A stretch of DNA of 64,000 nt from Stappia taiwanensis (GCF_014635285.1 NZ_BMCR01000007.1:124001-188000); one strand, 5' to 3'; shown: positions 30,115-44,089, numbered from the stretch's first letter. The notes: generated by a model from the letters alone, not told the origin. A program made the numbers and translations.

Positions 30115-32355
30115 ATGACGCAGACGCCTCTTCCGAAAGCTCAAGCCCGCACCATGGTGCAGGACCTGTTTGGCGGGTCGGCCCGTCCGCTGGTGCGGGT
30201 GCTTTTGCCGGTCGCGGTCGCCGAGCCCTATACCTACCGGGTGCCGGAGGGGATGGCGCCCGGCCTCGGATCGATCGTCCGGGTGCCGCTTGGGCCGCGT
30301 GAGGTGATCGGCGTCGTCTGGGCGGTGGATGTGGCCACACCCGTCTCACCCGGGCGGCTGAAGGATCTGTTGCATCACTATGATCAGGCACCGCCGCTCG
30401 ACGACGCCTTGCGGGCGCTGATCGATTGGGTCGCCAACTGGACGCTGGCCTCGCCGGGCATGGTGCTGCGCATGGTGCTGCGGTCGGAGGAGGCGCTGGA
30501 GCCGGAGGCGCCGGTTCCCGGCGTACGGCGGATCGAGGCGGCGCCGCCGCCCGAGCGGCTGACTGCCGCCCGCAAACGGGTGCTCGACACCATGGAGGAT
30601 GGCTTCGCCTGGTCGAAGAGCGGGCTTGCCCACGCTGCCGGCGTCAGCGCTTCGGTGATCGACGGGCTGATCGCCCATGAGGTGCTGGAGGTGGTGCAGA
30701 TGCCGGCGGTCCCGCCGGTGCCGGCTCCGGATCCGGACTGGGCGCCGCCAACACTGACGGCAGCGCAGCAGGTGGCCGCCGACCGGCTTGTCAAGGCTGC
30801 TAGCGGCGGGTTCCAGACCTTCCTGATCGATGGTGTGACCGGCTCGGGCAAGACGGAGGTCTATTTCGAGGCGGTCGCCGCCGCGCTGCGCGCCGGGCGG
30901 CAGGCGCTAATTCTGATTCCCGAGATTGCCCTGACCAGCGCGTTTCTGGAGCGATTCGAGCGCCGTTTCGCTGCCAGGCCCGCCGAATGGCACTCGGAAA
31001 TCTCGCCGAAGCAGCGTGCTCGTGTCTGGCGCGGCGTTGCCACGGGCGATGTCCGGGTGGTGGTCGGCGCCCGCTCGGCCCTGTTCCTGCCGTTCCGCGA
31101 ACTGGGCCTGATCGTCGTCGATGAGGAGCATGACGGCGCCTACAAGCAGGATGACCGGGTTCCCTACAACGCTCGAGACATGGCGGTGGTGCGGGGCCAT
31201 CTCACCGGTTTTCCGGTGATTCTCGCCTCGGCCACCCCCTCGGTGGAAAGCCAGGTGAACGCGGAGGCGGGGCGCTATCAGCGGCTGGAGTTGCCGGAGC
31301 GTGCCCTCGGCGCCAACATGCCGGAGATCGTGGCAATCGACATGCGCCAGGACGGACCGGAGCGCGGCCAGTGGCTGGCGCCCACCCTGCGCCGGGCCAT
31401 CGCCGAGGCGCTGGCCGACGGGGCCCAGTCGCTCTTGTTCCTGAACCGGCGAGGCTATGCACCGCTCACCCTGTGCCGCTCCTGCGGCCATCGCTTCCAG
31501 TGCCCCAATTGCAGTACCTGGTTGATCGAACACAGGTTTCGCGGCCAGCTCGCTTGCCATCACTGCGGCCATGTGGAGCCGAGCCCGGATCACTGCCCTT
31601 CTTGCGGCGGCACGGACTCGCTGGTGCCCTGCGGGCCGGGGGTGGAGCGCATTGCCGAGGAGGCCGGCGATCTGTTTCCCGATGCCCGGGTGCTGGTGCT
31701 GTCCTCCGATCTGCCGGGCGGCGCCGAACGGATGAAGCGGGAAATGAAGGTGATCGAGGAGGGGGGCGCGGACATTGTCGTCGGCACCCAGTTGGTCGCC
31801 AAGGGGCACAATTTTCCGCTGATGCGGCTGGTGGGCGTGGTCGACGCGGATCTCGGCCTTGCCAATGGCGACCCGCGCGCCGCCGAGCGGACTTTCCAGC
31901 TTCTGGCACAGGTGACGGGGCGTGCGGGGCGGATCAGCGGCCAGGGCCACGGGATGCTGCAGACCTACGCGCCCGAGCATCCGGTGATCCGGGCGTTGGC
32001 GCGCGATGACCGCGCCGCCTTCTACAGGGCGGAGATCGCCGCCCGCCGGGCAGCACATCTGCCGCCTTTCGGCCGGATGGCGGCGTTGATCATCTCTGGC
32101 CAGGACAAGGCCGCCGCCGCCGCCCATGCGCGTGCGCTGGCGCTGTGTGCGCCGCGTGATCCCGCCCTGACTGTGCTCGGTCCGGCGGAGGCGGCGCTGG
32201 CGCTGGTACGCGGGCGCCACAGGTTCAGGTTGCTGGCGATGACCCCCCGCGCGACCGACCTGCAAGGGTTGTTGCGGGCGTGGCTGAAACAGGCGCCCAA
32301 GCCCCGGGGCAGCGTGCGCCTCCAGGTTGATGTCGATCCGCAGAGCTTTCTTTAG
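30115..32355 (+). CDS. priA: Primosomal replication restart helicase PriA
   Basis: A 746-residue superfamily-2 helicase that reloads the replisome at stalled forks. Order of parts: N-terminal 3'-DNA-binding domain (VLLPVAVAEPYTYRVP); Walker A GVTGSGKTEVY near residue 238; DEEH-type Walker B VDEEHDGAYKQ near 337; a zinc-binding insertion with CRSCGH, CPNC, CHHCGH and CPSCG; and VGTQLVAKGH. The ATG at 30115 is preferred over an upstream TTG at 30100. Confidence 0.96.
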   Translation: MTQTPLPKAQARTMVQDLFGGSARPLVRVLLPVAVAEPYTYRVPEGMAPGLGSIVRVPLGPREVIGVVWAVDVATPVSPGRLKDLLHHYDQAPPLDDALRALIDWVANWTLASPGMVLRMVLRSEEALEPEAPVPGVRRIEAAPPPERLTAARKRVLDTMEDGFAWSKSGLAHAAGVSASVIDGLIAHEVLEVVQMPAVPPVPAPDPDWAPPTLTAAQQVAADRLVKAASGGFQTFLIDGVTGSGKTEVYFEAVAAALRAGRQALILIPEIALTSAFLERFERRFAARPAEWHSEISPKQRARVWRGVATGDVRVVVGARSALFLPFRELGLIVVDEEHDGAYKQDDRVPYNARDMAVVRGHLTGFPVILASATPSVESQVNAEAGRYQRLELPERALGANMPEIVAIDMRQDGPERGQWLAPTLRRAIAEALADGAQSLLFLNRRGYAPLTLCRSCGHRFQCPNCSTWLIEHRFRGQLACHHCGHVEPSPDHCPSCGGTDSLVPCGPGVERIAEEAGDLFPDARVLVLSSDLPGGAERMKREMKVIEEGGADIVVGTQLVAKGHNFPLMRLVGVVDADLGLANGDPRAAERTFQLLAQVTGRAGRISGQGHGMLQTYAPEHPVIRALARDDRAAFYRAEIAARRAAHLPPFGRMAALIISGQDKAAAAAHARALALCAPRDPALTVLGPAEAALALVRGRHRFRLLAMTPRATDLQGLLRAWLKQAPKPRGSVRLQVDVDPQSFL

Positions 32356-32370
32356 CCATGATCGAAAATG

Positions 32371-32399
32371 GCAAATGCCGTTGAGTCCGCTGCATTTGC
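32371..32399. repeat. Inverted repeat between priA and atpH
   Basis: GCAAATGC (32371-32378) and GCATTTGC (32392-32399) are perfect complements 13 bp apart, without a T tract. It lies just past priA, so it may be a weak end signal or a site in the atp promoter region. The rest of the 260-bp gap holds no visible gene. Confidence 0.4.
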
Positions 32400-32615
32400 G
32401 GGGCGCGTGGCGGCATTTCCGGCTGCATGAGCGCGAAATCAGCCATGCGGCTATGTTGCGCCGCTCGGAAGCCTGTGCTAATCGGAGCGCGGCTTTGCGG
32501 GGGCGAAAAGCCTTTGGCTGCTCCCCGATCCAAGAAAGTTTCAGTTTTCCAAGGCCTTGCAATCAGCATTGCTGAGAGCTTCGGCTGCAAACCTGCGTCA
32601 GAGAGCACGGACCCT

Positions 32616-33175
32616 GTGACCGACAACGTATCTCTCATTTCAGGTGTGGCTTCCCGCTACGCGGCGGCACTGCTCGATCTGTCAGAGGAGCAGGGCTCCG
32701 TGGCAGACGTCGAGAAGGCCCTGACCGCTTTCGAGAAGCTGCTCCAGGACAGCGACGACCTCAGCCGTCTTGTCACCAGCCCCGTCCTGACCGCCGATGC
32801 GCAGCTGAAGGCGTTGACGGCGGTTCTGGACAAGGCCGGCATTGGCGGGCTCGCCGCTAACTTCCTCAAGCTCGCGGCGCAGAACCGGCGGTTGTTCGCC
32901 GTGCCGTCGATGATCGCCGCTTTCCGCGTCGATCTGGCGCGGCGGCGTGGTGAGCTTTCGGCGGACGTGGTTTCGGCCAGCGAGCTGTCCGATGCGCATG
33001 TTGCGGCGCTGAAGGAAGCGCTCAACGCGGCGACCGGCAAGTCCGTGACGATCACGGCGAAGGTGGATCCCTCCCTGATTGGCGGCCTGGTCGTCAAGGT
33101 CGGGAGCCGGATGATCGATACTTCGCTCAAGACAAAACTCAATTCCCTCAAGTTCGCGATGAAAGAGGTCGGCTG

Positions 33176-33176
<1 letters not shown>
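32616..33176 (+). CDS. atpH: ATP synthase F1 delta subunit
   Basis: A 186-residue stator subunit joining F1 to the peripheral stalk. The N-terminal [15 protein letters not shown] and C-terminal [19 protein letters not shown] are the two family signatures. A GTG start at 32616 gives the usual length; the in-frame ATG at 32427 would add 63 unsupported residues. Its stop shares one base with the atpA start. First gene of atpHAGDC; the Fo genes are elsewhere, as is usual in this order. Confidence 0.95.
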
Positions 33177-34705
<1,529 letters not shown>

Positions 34706-34740
34706 CGCATCACTGACGGCACCTGGAACAAGGGGCGGCC

Positions 34741-35622
34741 ATGCCGAGCCTGAAGGACTTAAGAAACCGGATCGCCTCCGTGAAGGCGACGCAGAAGATC
34801 ACCAAGGCCATGCAGATGGTGGCCGCGGCGAAGCTGCGTCGCGCTCAGGAGGCGGCGGAGGCCGCGCGGCCCTATGCGGAACGCATGGAAGCCGTGCTGG
34901 CAAATCTCGCCACCGCGTTCGAGGGACGCGAGGATGCGCCGGCACTGCTCGCCGGAACGGGTCGTGACGATGTGCATATGCTGCTCGTCGCCACGGCGGA
35001 ACGCGGCCTGTGCGGCGGCTTCAACTCCTCGATCGCCAAGCTGGCGCGCGACCGTGCGCGCTCGCTAATCGCTGCTGGCAAGACGGTGAAGATCGTCTGC
35101 GTCGGCAAGAAGGGCTTCGACAGCCTGAAGCGCGATCTTGGCGCCCATATCGTCAAGACCGTCGAGCTGCGCCACATCAAGCGCGTCGCCTTCCACGATG
35201 CCGATGAGATCGGCACCATGGTCCGGCAGATGTTCGCCGATGGTGAGTTTGACGTCTGCACCGTGTTCTACTCCCGGTTCCAGTCGGTGATCAGCCAGAT
35301 CCCGACGGCACAGCAGCTCATCCCGGCCACCTTCGAGGGCCAGGGCGAGAGCGGTGCGGACCGTGGAGTGGTCTACGAATACGAGCCGGACGAGGGGGAA
35401 ATCCTCGCCGAATTGCTGCCGCGCAACATCTCGGTGCAGATCTTCCGCAGTCTTTTGGAAAACGCGGCCTCCGAGCAGGGCGCACGGATGAGCGCCATGG
35501 ACAACGCCACGCGCAACGCGGGCGAAATGATCGACAAGCTGACGCTGAACTACAACCGCCAGCGTCAGGCTCAGATCACCAAGGAGCTGATCGAAATCAT
35601 CTCGGGCGCCGAGGCGCTCTGA
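34741..35622 (+). CDS. atpG: ATP synthase F1 gamma subunit
   Basis: A 293-residue central rotor subunit. The N-terminal coiled-coil helix contains [20 protein letters not shown], and the C-terminal helix has the family signature [13 protein letters not shown]-like segment (here [17 protein letters not shown]). The middle Rossmann-like domain has [11 protein letters not shown]. It follows atpA by 35 bp. Confidence 0.97.
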   Translation: MPSLKDLRNRIASVKATQKITKAMQMVAAAKLRRAQEAAEAARPYAERMEAVLANLATAFEGREDAPALLAGTGRDDVHMLLVATAERGLCGGFNSSIAKLARDRARSLIAAGKTVKIVCVGKKGFDSLKRDLGAHIVKTVELRHIKRVAFHDADEIGTMVRQMFADGEFDVCTVFYSRFQSVISQIPTAQQLIPATFEGQGESGADRGVVYEYEPDEGEILAELLPRNISVQIFRSLLENAASEQGARMSAMDNATRNAGEMIDKLTLNYNRQRQAQITKELIEIISGAEAL

Positions 35623-37071
<1,449 letters not shown>

Positions 37072-37095
37072 GGCAACGAAGGATCGAGGCACGAC

Positions 37096-37503
37096 ATGGC
37101 GGGAGCATTCCAGTTCGAGCTCGTCTCCCCGGAGCGGCTTCTTCTCTCCGAGGAAGCCACCGAGGTTGTGGTGCCGGGCGCCGAGGGCGAGTTCGGCATC
37201 ATGGCGGGACACGCTCCGGTGATGTCGACCATGCGCCCGGGCGTCCTTCGGGTCGTCCGTGCCACCGGTGGCACCGAGCGTTACTTCATTCGCGGCGGTT
37301 TCGCCGAGGCTGGTCCGAAGGGGCTGACGGTTCTGGCGGAAATGGCCGTGCCGGTCGAGGATTTGAAGGCAGATGAGATCGCCTCGCAGATTCGCGATGC
37401 CGAGGAAGACGTGCGCGACGCCAAGGACGACGCAAGCCGCGAGAAGGCGGCAACGGTGCTGCAGCAGCTCCGCGATGCCGAGAATGTCCTGAAGACGCTC
37501 TGA
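37096..37503 (+). CDS. atpC: ATP synthase F1 epsilon subunit
   Basis: A 135-residue epsilon subunit of the rotor stalk, which couples rotation and can inhibit hydrolysis. The beta-sandwich domain contains FELVSPERLLL and GAEGEFGIMAGHAP, and the C-terminal helical part is rich in charged residues. It ends the operon and is followed by a terminator. Confidence 0.96.
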   Translation: MAGAFQFELVSPERLLLSEEATEVVVPGAEGEFGIMAGHAPVMSTMRPGVLRVVRATGGTERYFIRGGFAEAGPKGLTVLAEMAVPVEDLKADEIASQIRDAEEDVRDAKDDASREKAATVLQQLRDAENVLKTL

Positions 37504-37537
37504 ACGACGCGACGGCGACGTCACAAGGATTGATTAA

Positions 37538-37565
37538 CGCCCGGTGCCACGCGCCGGGCGTTTTT
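37538..37565 (+). terminator. Rho-independent terminator of the atp operon
   Basis: CGCCCGG and CCGGGCG pair around a 9-nt loop and run into TTTTT. It lies 35 bp past atpC. Confidence 0.9.
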
Positions 37566-37638
37566 CGTTGCTGAGGGGCCGATATAGGATGGGGCCGCGG
37601 CTCCCGGCGCGCAGGGAGCGGGAGCAGGGAGTTTAGGC

Positions 37639-38250
37639 ATGAACGCCGGCCCTCTACCGGAAGGGTTTCGCTTGCTGCCGGGCTATTTCGACCGGGCGGG
37701 GCAGGAGGTGCTTGTTGCCGCCATCCGTGAGGTCGTGGCGGCTGCCCCGCTGTTCACGCCTGTGATGCCGCGCACGGGCCGTCCGTTCTCGGTCCGTATG
37801 TCGAATTGCGGCCCGCTTGGCTGGGTGTCGGATCGTGAGGGCTACCGCTATCAGGCCCATCATCCGGCGACGGGCAGGCCCTGGCCGCCGATGCCCGGGC
37901 AACTTCAGGCTTTGTGGGCGGCGCTGGCGCCGGACCAGGCGCCAGCGCAGGCCTGTCTGATCAACTATTATCCGCCGGGCGCCCGGATGGGGTTGCATCA
38001 GGACCGGGATGAACGTGACTTTTCGGCGCCGGTGGTGTCGGTGTCGCTGGGCGCAACCGCACTCTTTCGCCTCGGCGGCACGACCCGCAAGGCGCCGACC
38101 CGCTCGTTCCGCCTGTCGTCGGGCGATGTGATGGTGCTGGGCGGGGAGGCAAGGCTCGCGTTCCACGGCGTTGACCGGATCCTTCCCGGCACCTCTACCC
38201 TGGTCAAGGACGATGGGCGGATCAACCTCACCCTGCGGCGGGTGGATTGA
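37639..38250 (+). CDS. alkB: Alpha-ketoglutarate-dependent dioxygenase AlkB
   Basis: A 203-residue Fe(II)/2-oxoglutarate dioxygenase that removes alkyl groups from DNA bases by oxidation. The iron ligands are in LHQDRDE (HxD, near residue 117) and FHGVDRI (near residue 175), and the 2-oxoglutarate arginine is in RINLTLRRV at the end. NYYPPGARMG precedes the HxD motif as in E. coli AlkB. No ada is nearby, so it is not in an adaptive-response operon. Confidence 0.93.
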   Translation: MNAGPLPEGFRLLPGYFDRAGQEVLVAAIREVVAAAPLFTPVMPRTGRPFSVRMSNCGPLGWVSDREGYRYQAHHPATGRPWPPMPGQLQALWAALAPDQAPAQACLINYYPPGARMGLHQDRDERDFSAPVVSVSLGATALFRLGGTTRKAPTRSFRLSSGDVMVLGGEARLAFHGVDRILPGTSTLVKDDGRINLTLRRVD

Positions 38251-38328
38251 CCGCACAGCACCAGGGCCCTCTGCTTGGGACGCGGTCCATGTGCGCAAGC
38301 GGCATCCATTTCGGGAGGCTGGAGCAGA

Positions 38329-38853
38329 ATGACGTTGGACGACCTTGAGGATGGTCTACGGAAGTTCGACGGCACGGCGATTTCGAGCCTGTCCGAAATA
38401 CGGGCGGCCTGCCGAGGCCGCGCGGGCTATCTCAACGAACTGGCCGCGTTTTGTGCTGATGCGCGGGCCTCGGTCTCCGCCGGTGCGACGTGGTTGCTCA
38501 AGGCGGAGTTGGCCGAGGGTGTGGAGCTTGCGCCAGAGGTGACGGCACAGATCGTCGGCGCGCTGGACAGGGTCGTCGGCTGGCAGGCGGCGCTTCATCT
38601 GTGCCAGTCGGTCGAAATGCTGGAGCTCACCTCGGCGCAGGCCGGGCGCTTTCTCGAGTGGGCAAGGGGCTATGCCGATCACGCCCGGCCGTTCCTGCGT
38701 GCCTGGAGCCTTCACGCGAGAGCGATCCTTGGACACAGATTTCCCGAGTTTGAAGATGAGGCTGCGATCGCACTGCGGACGGCCGAGGCGGATGCCGCCG
38801 CGTCCGTGCGTGCGCGGGCGCGGAACCTGCGCAAGCTGCTGGGCGCGAAGTGA
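38329..38853 (+). CDS. Hypothetical alpha-helical protein
   Basis: A 174-residue protein not recognised. It is soluble, without signal peptide or membrane span, and rich in Ala, Arg and Glu. Its pattern of repeated amphipathic helices (for example AAIALRTAEADAAASVRAR near residue 145) is reminiscent of HEAT-like or DNA-damage-linked helical proteins, but this is only an impression. GGGAGG and GGAG upstream of the ATG at 38329 support the start. It follows alkB by 78 bp and could be co-transcribed. Confidence 0.65.
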   Translation: MTLDDLEDGLRKFDGTAISSLSEIRAACRGRAGYLNELAAFCADARASVSAGATWLLKAELAEGVELAPEVTAQIVGALDRVVGWQAALHLCQSVEMLELTSAQAGRFLEWARGYADHARPFLRAWSLHARAILGHRFPEFEDEAAIALRTAEADAAASVRARARNLRKLLGAK

Positions 38854-38994
38854 AGATTAGATCAGCCTGGCTCGGGCGGTGGGGCAACGCTCCCTGAAAA
38901 CGATGAGGCCGCCGCCCGCACGTGGGGCGTCACCGGGCGCTACCACCGCGCGATAGCTCCCTTGTCTGTCTGTCAACCGACTGAGACGTCACAC

Positions 38995-40563
38995 CTAGGT
39001 CAAGACGGCGATGGCCAGCAGGCCGGCGATGATCCAGAGGGCGATTCGGCCCGAACGGGTGTGCCGGGCTTCCGCCTTGCCGATGGCCTCGGCAGTTTCC
39101 GCGTCGAACCGGAGCCCCTTTTCCGTCATCCGCTCGATCTCCCCGGAGAGCCGTCCGGCCCGGTCGGCGAGCAGCGGCAGGTCGGCGGCAAGGCGGCCGA
39201 GGGCGGCAAAGCCGCTGGCGGCATCCTGCAAGCGGCCCGTCGGTCCGAGATTGCGCTCGATCCAGCCGCGCACCACCGGTTCGGCCGTGTGCCACATGTC
39301 GAGATGCGGGTTGAGCGTGCGGGCGACCCCCTCGACCACCACCATGGTCTTTTGCAGCATGATGAGCTGGGTCTGGGTGCGCATGTTGAACAGCTCGGTG
39401 ACCTCCAGCAATTGGGTCAGCAGCCGGGCCATGGAAATCTCGGAAGCATCATGGCCGTGGATCGGCTCGCCGATAGCGCGAATCGCCTGGGCGAACACCT
39501 CCATGTCCTGATCGCGCGGCACGTAGCCCGCCTCGAAATGCACCTCCGCCACCCGTCGGTAGTCGCGGGTGATGAAGCCGAACAGGATCTCGGCAAGGAA
39601 CCGCCGTTCCGCCGGGCTGAGCCGGCCGGTGATGCCGAAATCGACCGCCACCAGCGTGCCATCGGCTTCGAGGAACAGGTTGCCCTGATGCATGTCGGCG
39701 TGAAAGAAGCCGTCGCGCACCGCATGGCGCAGGAAGGACTGGATCACGGTGGCGCCGACCGCCGGCAGATCGTGGCCATCGGCTTCGATGCCGGCCACAT
39801 CGGAGAGCTTGCGGCCCTCGATCCACTCCATGGTCAGAACCGATTTCGCCGTGCGCGGCCAATTGACCTCGGGCACGCGGAACCCGGGATCCTCGCGGGT
39901 GTTCTCGTTCATTTCCGAAAGCCCAGCGGCTTCCAGACGGAAATCCATTTCCAGTTCGACCGAGCGGGCGAGGGTATCGACGACGGCCACCGGACGCAGC
40001 CGCCGTGAGGGCGGATGCAGCCGCTCGATCGTTCGCGCGACCAGGTAATAGCTCTTCAGATCCCGGCGGAACCGCTCGGCAACGCCCGGACGCAGGATCT
40101 TGACGGCCACCTGGCGCAGTTCGCCATCATGGTCGCGGATCTTGGCGCGATGGACCTGGGCGATCGAGGCGGCGGCCACCGCCTCGCCGAAGTCCTCGAA
40201 CAGCGTCTCCACCGGCTGGCCGAGTTGCTCCTCGACCACGCGCCGGGCCTCCGCCATCGGAAAGGCCGGCAACTGGTCCTGCAGCGAGGTCAGGTCGGTG
40301 GCGATCTCCCGGCCGACCACATCGGGCCGGGTGGCGAGGAACTGGCCGAGTTTCACATAGGAGGGGCCGAGACGGTTGAGCGCATCGGACAGGCGCTTGT
40401 CGGCGGTCTTCCTGCGCACCGAGCGGCGTTCCAGCAAGCGGATGGTGCGAAGCGCCATGCGTTGGGCCGGCGGCAGATCGGGCAGGTCGACGATGCCGAA
40501 CACCCCTTCGCGGGCCATGACAAGGCCCGCGCGGGCCAGACGGAAGACTGCGATCAGCGGCAT
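38995..40563 (-). CDS. ubiB: Ubiquinone biosynthesis regulatory kinase-like protein UbiB
   Basis: A 522-residue member of the ADCK/UbiB atypical kinase family needed for ubiquinone synthesis. The family's KxGQ motif occurs as [13 protein letters not shown] near residue 71. The nucleotide lysine is in VAVKILRPG, and the catalytic region reads [12 protein letters not shown] with [10 protein letters not shown] after it. Hydrophobic helices at the C-terminus anchor it to the membrane. It follows ubiE by 7 bp, forming a quinone operon. Confidence 0.95.
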   Translation of the reverse strand: MPLIAVFRLARAGLVMAREGVFGIVDLPDLPPAQRMALRTIRLLERRSVRRKTADKRLSDALNRLGPSYVKLGQFLATRPDVVGREIATDLTSLQDQLPAFPMAEARRVVEEQLGQPVETLFEDFGEAVAAASIAQVHRAKIRDHDGELRQVAVKILRPGVAERFRRDLKSYYLVARTIERLHPPSRRLRPVAVVDTLARSVELEMDFRLEAAGLSEMNENTREDPGFRVPEVNWPRTAKSVLTMEWIEGRKLSDVAGIEADGHDLPAVGATVIQSFLRHAVRDGFFHADMHQGNLFLEADGTLVAVDFGITGRLSPAERRFLAEILFGFITRDYRRVAEVHFEAGYVPRDQDMEVFAQAIRAIGEPIHGHDASEISMARLLTQLLEVTELFNMRTQTQLIMLQKTMVVVEGVARTLNPHLDMWHTAEPVVRGWIERNLGPTGRLQDAASGFAALGRLAADLPLLADRAGRLSGEIERMTEKGLRFDAETAEAIGKAEARHTRSGRIALWIIAGLLAIAVLT

Positions 40564-40570
40564 TGGTTTC

Positions 40571-41368
40571 TCAAATGGCCCAGGCGGAATGGAGGCAGGC
40601 GATGCCGCCGGAGTAATTGCGATAGGTGACCCGGGAGAACCCGGCCTCGCGGATCATCTCGGCGAAACGTTCCTGATGGGGAAACTTGCGAATCGATTCC
40701 ACCAGATAGCGATAGGGTTCGCCATCGCCGGTGATGACCCGGCCGATCGCCGGAATGGCATTGAAGGAGAACTGGTCGTAGATCCGGTCAAGACCAGCCA
40801 CATCGACCTGGGAGAACTCAAGGCAGAGGAACCGGCCACCGCGTTTCAGCACCCGGCGTGCCTCGCGCAGCGCCTGGTCGATGCGCGGCACATTGCGGAT
40901 GCCGAAGGCGATCGTATAGGCGTCGAAGCTGGCATCGGGAAAGGGCAGGTCCTCCGCATTGCCTTCGACGAAGCGAAGCCGATCGGCAAGGCCGGCCTTT
41001 TCCGCCCGGTCGCGGCCCACCGACAGCATCGAGCCGTTGATGTCGCAGACGACGGCCCGGGTGGCGGCGCCGCCCTGATTGACGATCCGGGTGGCGATGT
41101 CGCCGGTGCCGCCGGCCACGTCGAGCACCTTGAACCGGCGCCCTTGTGCGCGCGGCGGGGCCAGGGCCGCAACCATGGCGTCCTTCCACAGCCGGTGCAT
41201 GCCGCCGGACATCAGATCGTTCATCAGGTCGTAGCGGTCCGCCACCTGGTGGAAGACGTCGTTGACGAGCGTCTGTTTCTGCTCGCGCGCCACGTTGCGA
41301 AAGCCGAAGCTCGTCGCCATTTCCGGCCCGCGCGTGCGCGACCGGTCGCCCTGCGTGCTGCCCGCCAT
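40571..41368 (-). CDS. ubiE: Demethylmenaquinone/ubiquinone C-methyltransferase UbiE
   Basis: A 265-residue SAM-dependent methyltransferase that C-methylates the benzoquinol ring in ubiquinone synthesis. Signatures are [32 protein letters not shown], and the SAM motif [11 protein letters not shown], with FGIRNVPRI further on. GGAGACCGAAC before 41368 fixes the start; an ATG ten codons upstream and another at 41320 are in frame. Upstream gene of the ubiE-ubiB pair, divergent from mutM. Confidence 0.95.
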   Translation of the reverse strand: MAGSTQGDRSRTRGPEMATSFGFRNVAREQKQTLVNDVFHQVADRYDLMNDLMSGGMHRLWKDAMVAALAPPRAQGRRFKVLDVAGGTGDIATRIVNQGGAATRAVVCDINGSMLSVGRDRAEKAGLADRLRFVEGNAEDLPFPDASFDAYTIAFGIRNVPRIDQALREARRVLKRGGRFLCLEFSQVDVAGLDRIYDQFSFNAIPAIGRVITGDGEPYRYLVESIRKFPHQERFAEMIREAGFSRVTYRNYSGGIACLHSAWAI

Positions 41369-41662
41369 GTTCGGTCTCCGCTGAGGTTGTCCGGCCATGC
41401 GCCGGACCGATTGTTCCCGGACGGGCGGCCTGGCCAGAGCCCGGCCTCGTCCCGTCCGCCGATGCCTTACAGCATTTTGCCCAAGAGGTCACGAAGGCAC
41501 CACCTTTCCCCTGGCGACTGCGGCAATCCGCCGGCGGCCCGATGGTGCTTGAAGGAGAGTTTTCCCCGGGCGGTGCTTCCTGTATGCACGGGGCTTGAGG
41601 TCGGCGCCACAGCACGGGCGGCGGAGCCGCGTGGCTGGCGGAACAGGGGGACACCATCAATC

Positions 41663-42592
41663 ATGCCAGAGTTGCCCGAGGTCGAAACGGTTCGCCGTGG
41701 TCTTGCGCCGGTGTTCGAGGGGGCCGAGATCGCCAGCGTCTCGCAGAATCGGCCCGATCTGCGCTTTCCTTTCCCCGAGGACTTCGCCGCGCGGCTGACC
41801 GGCCGGCAGGTGGTGTCGCTCGGTCGGCGGGCGAAATATCTGCTTGCAGATCTCGACGATGCGGCGGTGCTGGTGATGCATCTGGGCATGTCCGGCGCCT
41901 TTCGCATCGAAACCGGCGAGGGGCGCGCGGATGCGGTGTCGCCCGTTCCGGATCTTGGTGCCTTCCGGGTCTATCCCCCCGCCGAGGCGCGCGCCCATGA
42001 TCATGTGGTGTTTCATCTGCGGTCGCCGACCGGCCAGGGCGCGCGGGTTCCCATGCGCATTGTCTACAATGATCCTCGGCGCTTTGGTTTCATGACCCTG
42101 ATCGAGCGCAGCGCGGTGGAAACCCACCCCTATTTCGCCAAGCTGGGGGTGGAGCCGACCGGCAACCAGCTCGATGCGGATCTGTTGGCCGCGCGCCTTG
42201 CCGGCAAGGCGACCTCGCTGAAGGCGGCGCTGCTGGACCAGCGGGTGATCGCCGGCCTCGGCAATATATATGTGTGCGAGGCGCTCTATCGCTCCGGCCT
42301 ATCGCCGACCCGCGCCGCAGGCAGTCTCGTCACCGCCAGGGGCCGGCCGACAGCCGCAGCGGGGCGGTTGGCGGTCGCCATCCGCGAGGTGATCGCCGAG
42401 GCGATTGCCGCCGGCGGCTCCACCTTGCGCGACCATCGCCAGGCCGATGGCTCGCTTGGCTACTTCCAGCACAGCTTTGCGGTCTATGGCCGGGAGGGGG
42501 AGCTCTGTCGCACCCCCGGCTGTACCGGAACCATCGCCCGGATGGTGCAGGGCGGGCGGTCGACCTTCTACTGTCCACGTTGTCAGAAGTAG
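41663..42592 (+). CDS. mutM: Formamidopyrimidine-DNA glycosylase
   Basis: A 309-residue bifunctional glycosylase/AP lyase that removes 8-oxoguanine and formamidopyrimidines. Mature catalysis uses the N-terminal proline of [20 protein letters not shown] supplies the conserved lysine, and the C-terminal zinc finger is CRTPGC then CPRC, complete. It is slightly longer than typical (about 270-295), with extra residues in the middle. Divergent from ubiE. Confidence 0.96.
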   Translation: MPELPEVETVRRGLAPVFEGAEIASVSQNRPDLRFPFPEDFAARLTGRQVVSLGRRAKYLLADLDDAAVLVMHLGMSGAFRIETGEGRADAVSPVPDLGAFRVYPPAEARAHDHVVFHLRSPTGQGARVPMRIVYNDPRRFGFMTLIERSAVETHPYFAKLGVEPTGNQLDADLLAARLAGKATSLKAALLDQRVIAGLGNIYVCEALYRSGLSPTRAAGSLVTARGRPTAAAGRLAVAIREVIAEAIAAGGSTLRDHRQADGSLGYFQHSFAVYGREGELCRTPGCTGTIARMVQGGRSTFYCPRCQK

Positions 42593-42758
42593 CCAGAATC
42601 CGGAAGCGACCTCGATGAGGGGGGGCGTCCCGGGGCCGGCGCGGGCCCTTGTGCGGACTGGCCGAAGGGCGCGGTTGCGACGGCTTCGTGCATCCGCTAC
42701 CCCTAGTCGCTGTAGCAGGAGCGGCGTCGGTGCCGCGCAAGATCCGCCGGGAGGTCTC

Positions 42759-43532
42759 ATGGGATACGAGAATATTCAGGTCGAGAAGCGGGGCCGCGTC
42801 GGCCTTGTCACGCTGCATCGGCCGAAGGCGCTGAATGCGCTGAATTCCGCCTTGATCGCAGAGCTGAACACGGCGCTTGCCCAGTTCGAAGGCGACGACA
42901 AGATCGGCTGCGTGGTGCTGACCGGCTCCGAAAAGGCCTTTGCCGCCGGTGCCGATGTCAAGGAGATGAGCACGCTCTCCTTCGTCGAGGCCTACAAGAC
43001 TGATTTCATCACCAGCTGGGATCAGGTCTCGCGCTTTCGCAAGCCGATCATTGCCGCGGTCGCCGGCTATGCGCTCGGCGGCGGCTGTGAGCTGGCGATG
43101 ATGTGCGATTTCATCCTGGCCGCGGACAATGCGCGGTTCGGACAACCGGAGATCACGCTTGGGGTGATGCCCGGCGCCGGCGGCAGCCAGCGGCTGACCC
43201 GCTTTGTCGGCAAGTCCAAGGCGATGGAAATGTGCCTGACCGGCCGGATGATGGACGCGGCCGAAGCGGAGCGCTCCGGGCTGGTCAGCCGGGTGCTGCC
43301 GGTGGACGAACTGGTCGACGAGGCGCTGCGGGTGGCGGAGAAGATCGCCGATTTCTCCATGCCGATCGTCATGATGACCAAGGAGAGCGTCAATCGCGCC
43401 TATGAGACGACCCTTGCCGAGGGCGTGCGGTTTGAACGGCGGATGTTCCACTCCATGTTCGCGACGGAAGACCAGCAAGAGGGCATGACCGCATTCGTCG
43501 AAAAGCGGGCGCCGCAGTTCAAGAACCGCTAG
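42759..43532 (+). CDS. Enoyl-CoA hydratase (crotonase family)
   Basis: A 257-residue crotonase close in pattern to short-chain enoyl-CoA hydratase (ECHS1 type). The oxyanion-hole segments are [10 protein letters not shown] and [12 protein letters not shown]. The two catalytic glutamates expected of true hydratases are visible in [11 protein letters not shown] and FGQPEITLG. It acts in fatty acid beta-oxidation. GGGAGG precedes the ATG at 42759. Position between mutM and rpsT is typical of the order. Confidence 0.93.
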   Translation: MGYENIQVEKRGRVGLVTLHRPKALNALNSALIAELNTALAQFEGDDKIGCVVLTGSEKAFAAGADVKEMSTLSFVEAYKTDFITSWDQVSRFRKPIIAAVAGYALGGGCELAMMCDFILAADNARFGQPEITLGVMPGAGGSQRLTRFVGKSKAMEMCLTGRMMDAAEAERSGLVSRVLPVDELVDEALRVAEKIADFSMPIVMMTKESVNRAYETTLAEGVRFERRMFHSMFATEDQQEGMTAFVEKRAPQFKNR

Positions 43533-43721
43533 GCGGCGGATTAGCTGGCCGCCGGGGCGGTTTTCGCATTGACGGCGGCCAGGTGTCCGACTATAAGCCT
43601 TGTCGACCGGTGGCGGCTCGTTTCGCCGCCGCTTTCGTTTGGCAGAGCTGGTTTCTCCAGGGTTCCTGTTGGAAGCCGCTCCGGCCGGACACAGTGTTCA
43701 CGTAACGCATCAGGACAGATA

Positions 43722-43988
43722 ATGGCCAACACCCCTTCGGCCAAGAAGGCGGCGCGGAAGATCGAGCGTCGCACGGCCATCAACAAGGCCCGCCGGACTC
43801 GGGTGCGCACGCACCTGCGCAAGGTTGAGGAAGCGATCGCTTCCGGTGACCAGTCGGCGGCGAACGACGCTCTCAAGACCGCGCAGCCCGAGCTGATGCG
43901 GGCCGTGACCAAGGGTGTCTTTCATCGGAACCTGGCGGCCCGGAAGATCTCCCGGCTGAACGCCCGGATCAAGGCGCTCAGCGCCTGA
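43722..43988 (+). CDS. rpsT: 30S ribosomal protein S20
   Basis: An 88-residue S20 protein that binds 16S rRNA early in assembly. The N-terminal [17 protein letters not shown], the strongly basic helical repeat and [27 protein letters not shown] are characteristic. It is followed by a strong terminator and then the dnaA upstream region, as in many rhizobia. Confidence 0.97.
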   Translation: MANTPSAKKAARKIERRTAINKARRTRVRTHLRKVEEAIASGDQSAANDALKTAQPELMRAVTKGVFHRNLAARKISRLNARIKALSA

Positions 43989-44013
43989 TATTTCCGACCC
44001 GCGCGAATTCAAG

Positions 44014-44041
44014 AACCCGGCCCTTTGGCCGGGTTTTTCTT
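44014..44041 (+). terminator. Rho-independent terminator of rpsT
   Basis: AACCCGGCC and GGCCGGGTT pair across a 4-nt loop and run into TTTTTCTTT. It lies 25 bp after the rpsT stop. Confidence 0.93.
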
Positions 44042-44089
44042 TAGCCGGCGCCTGCACGTCCTGCGCGTGACCGTCTAAATATCACCGCC

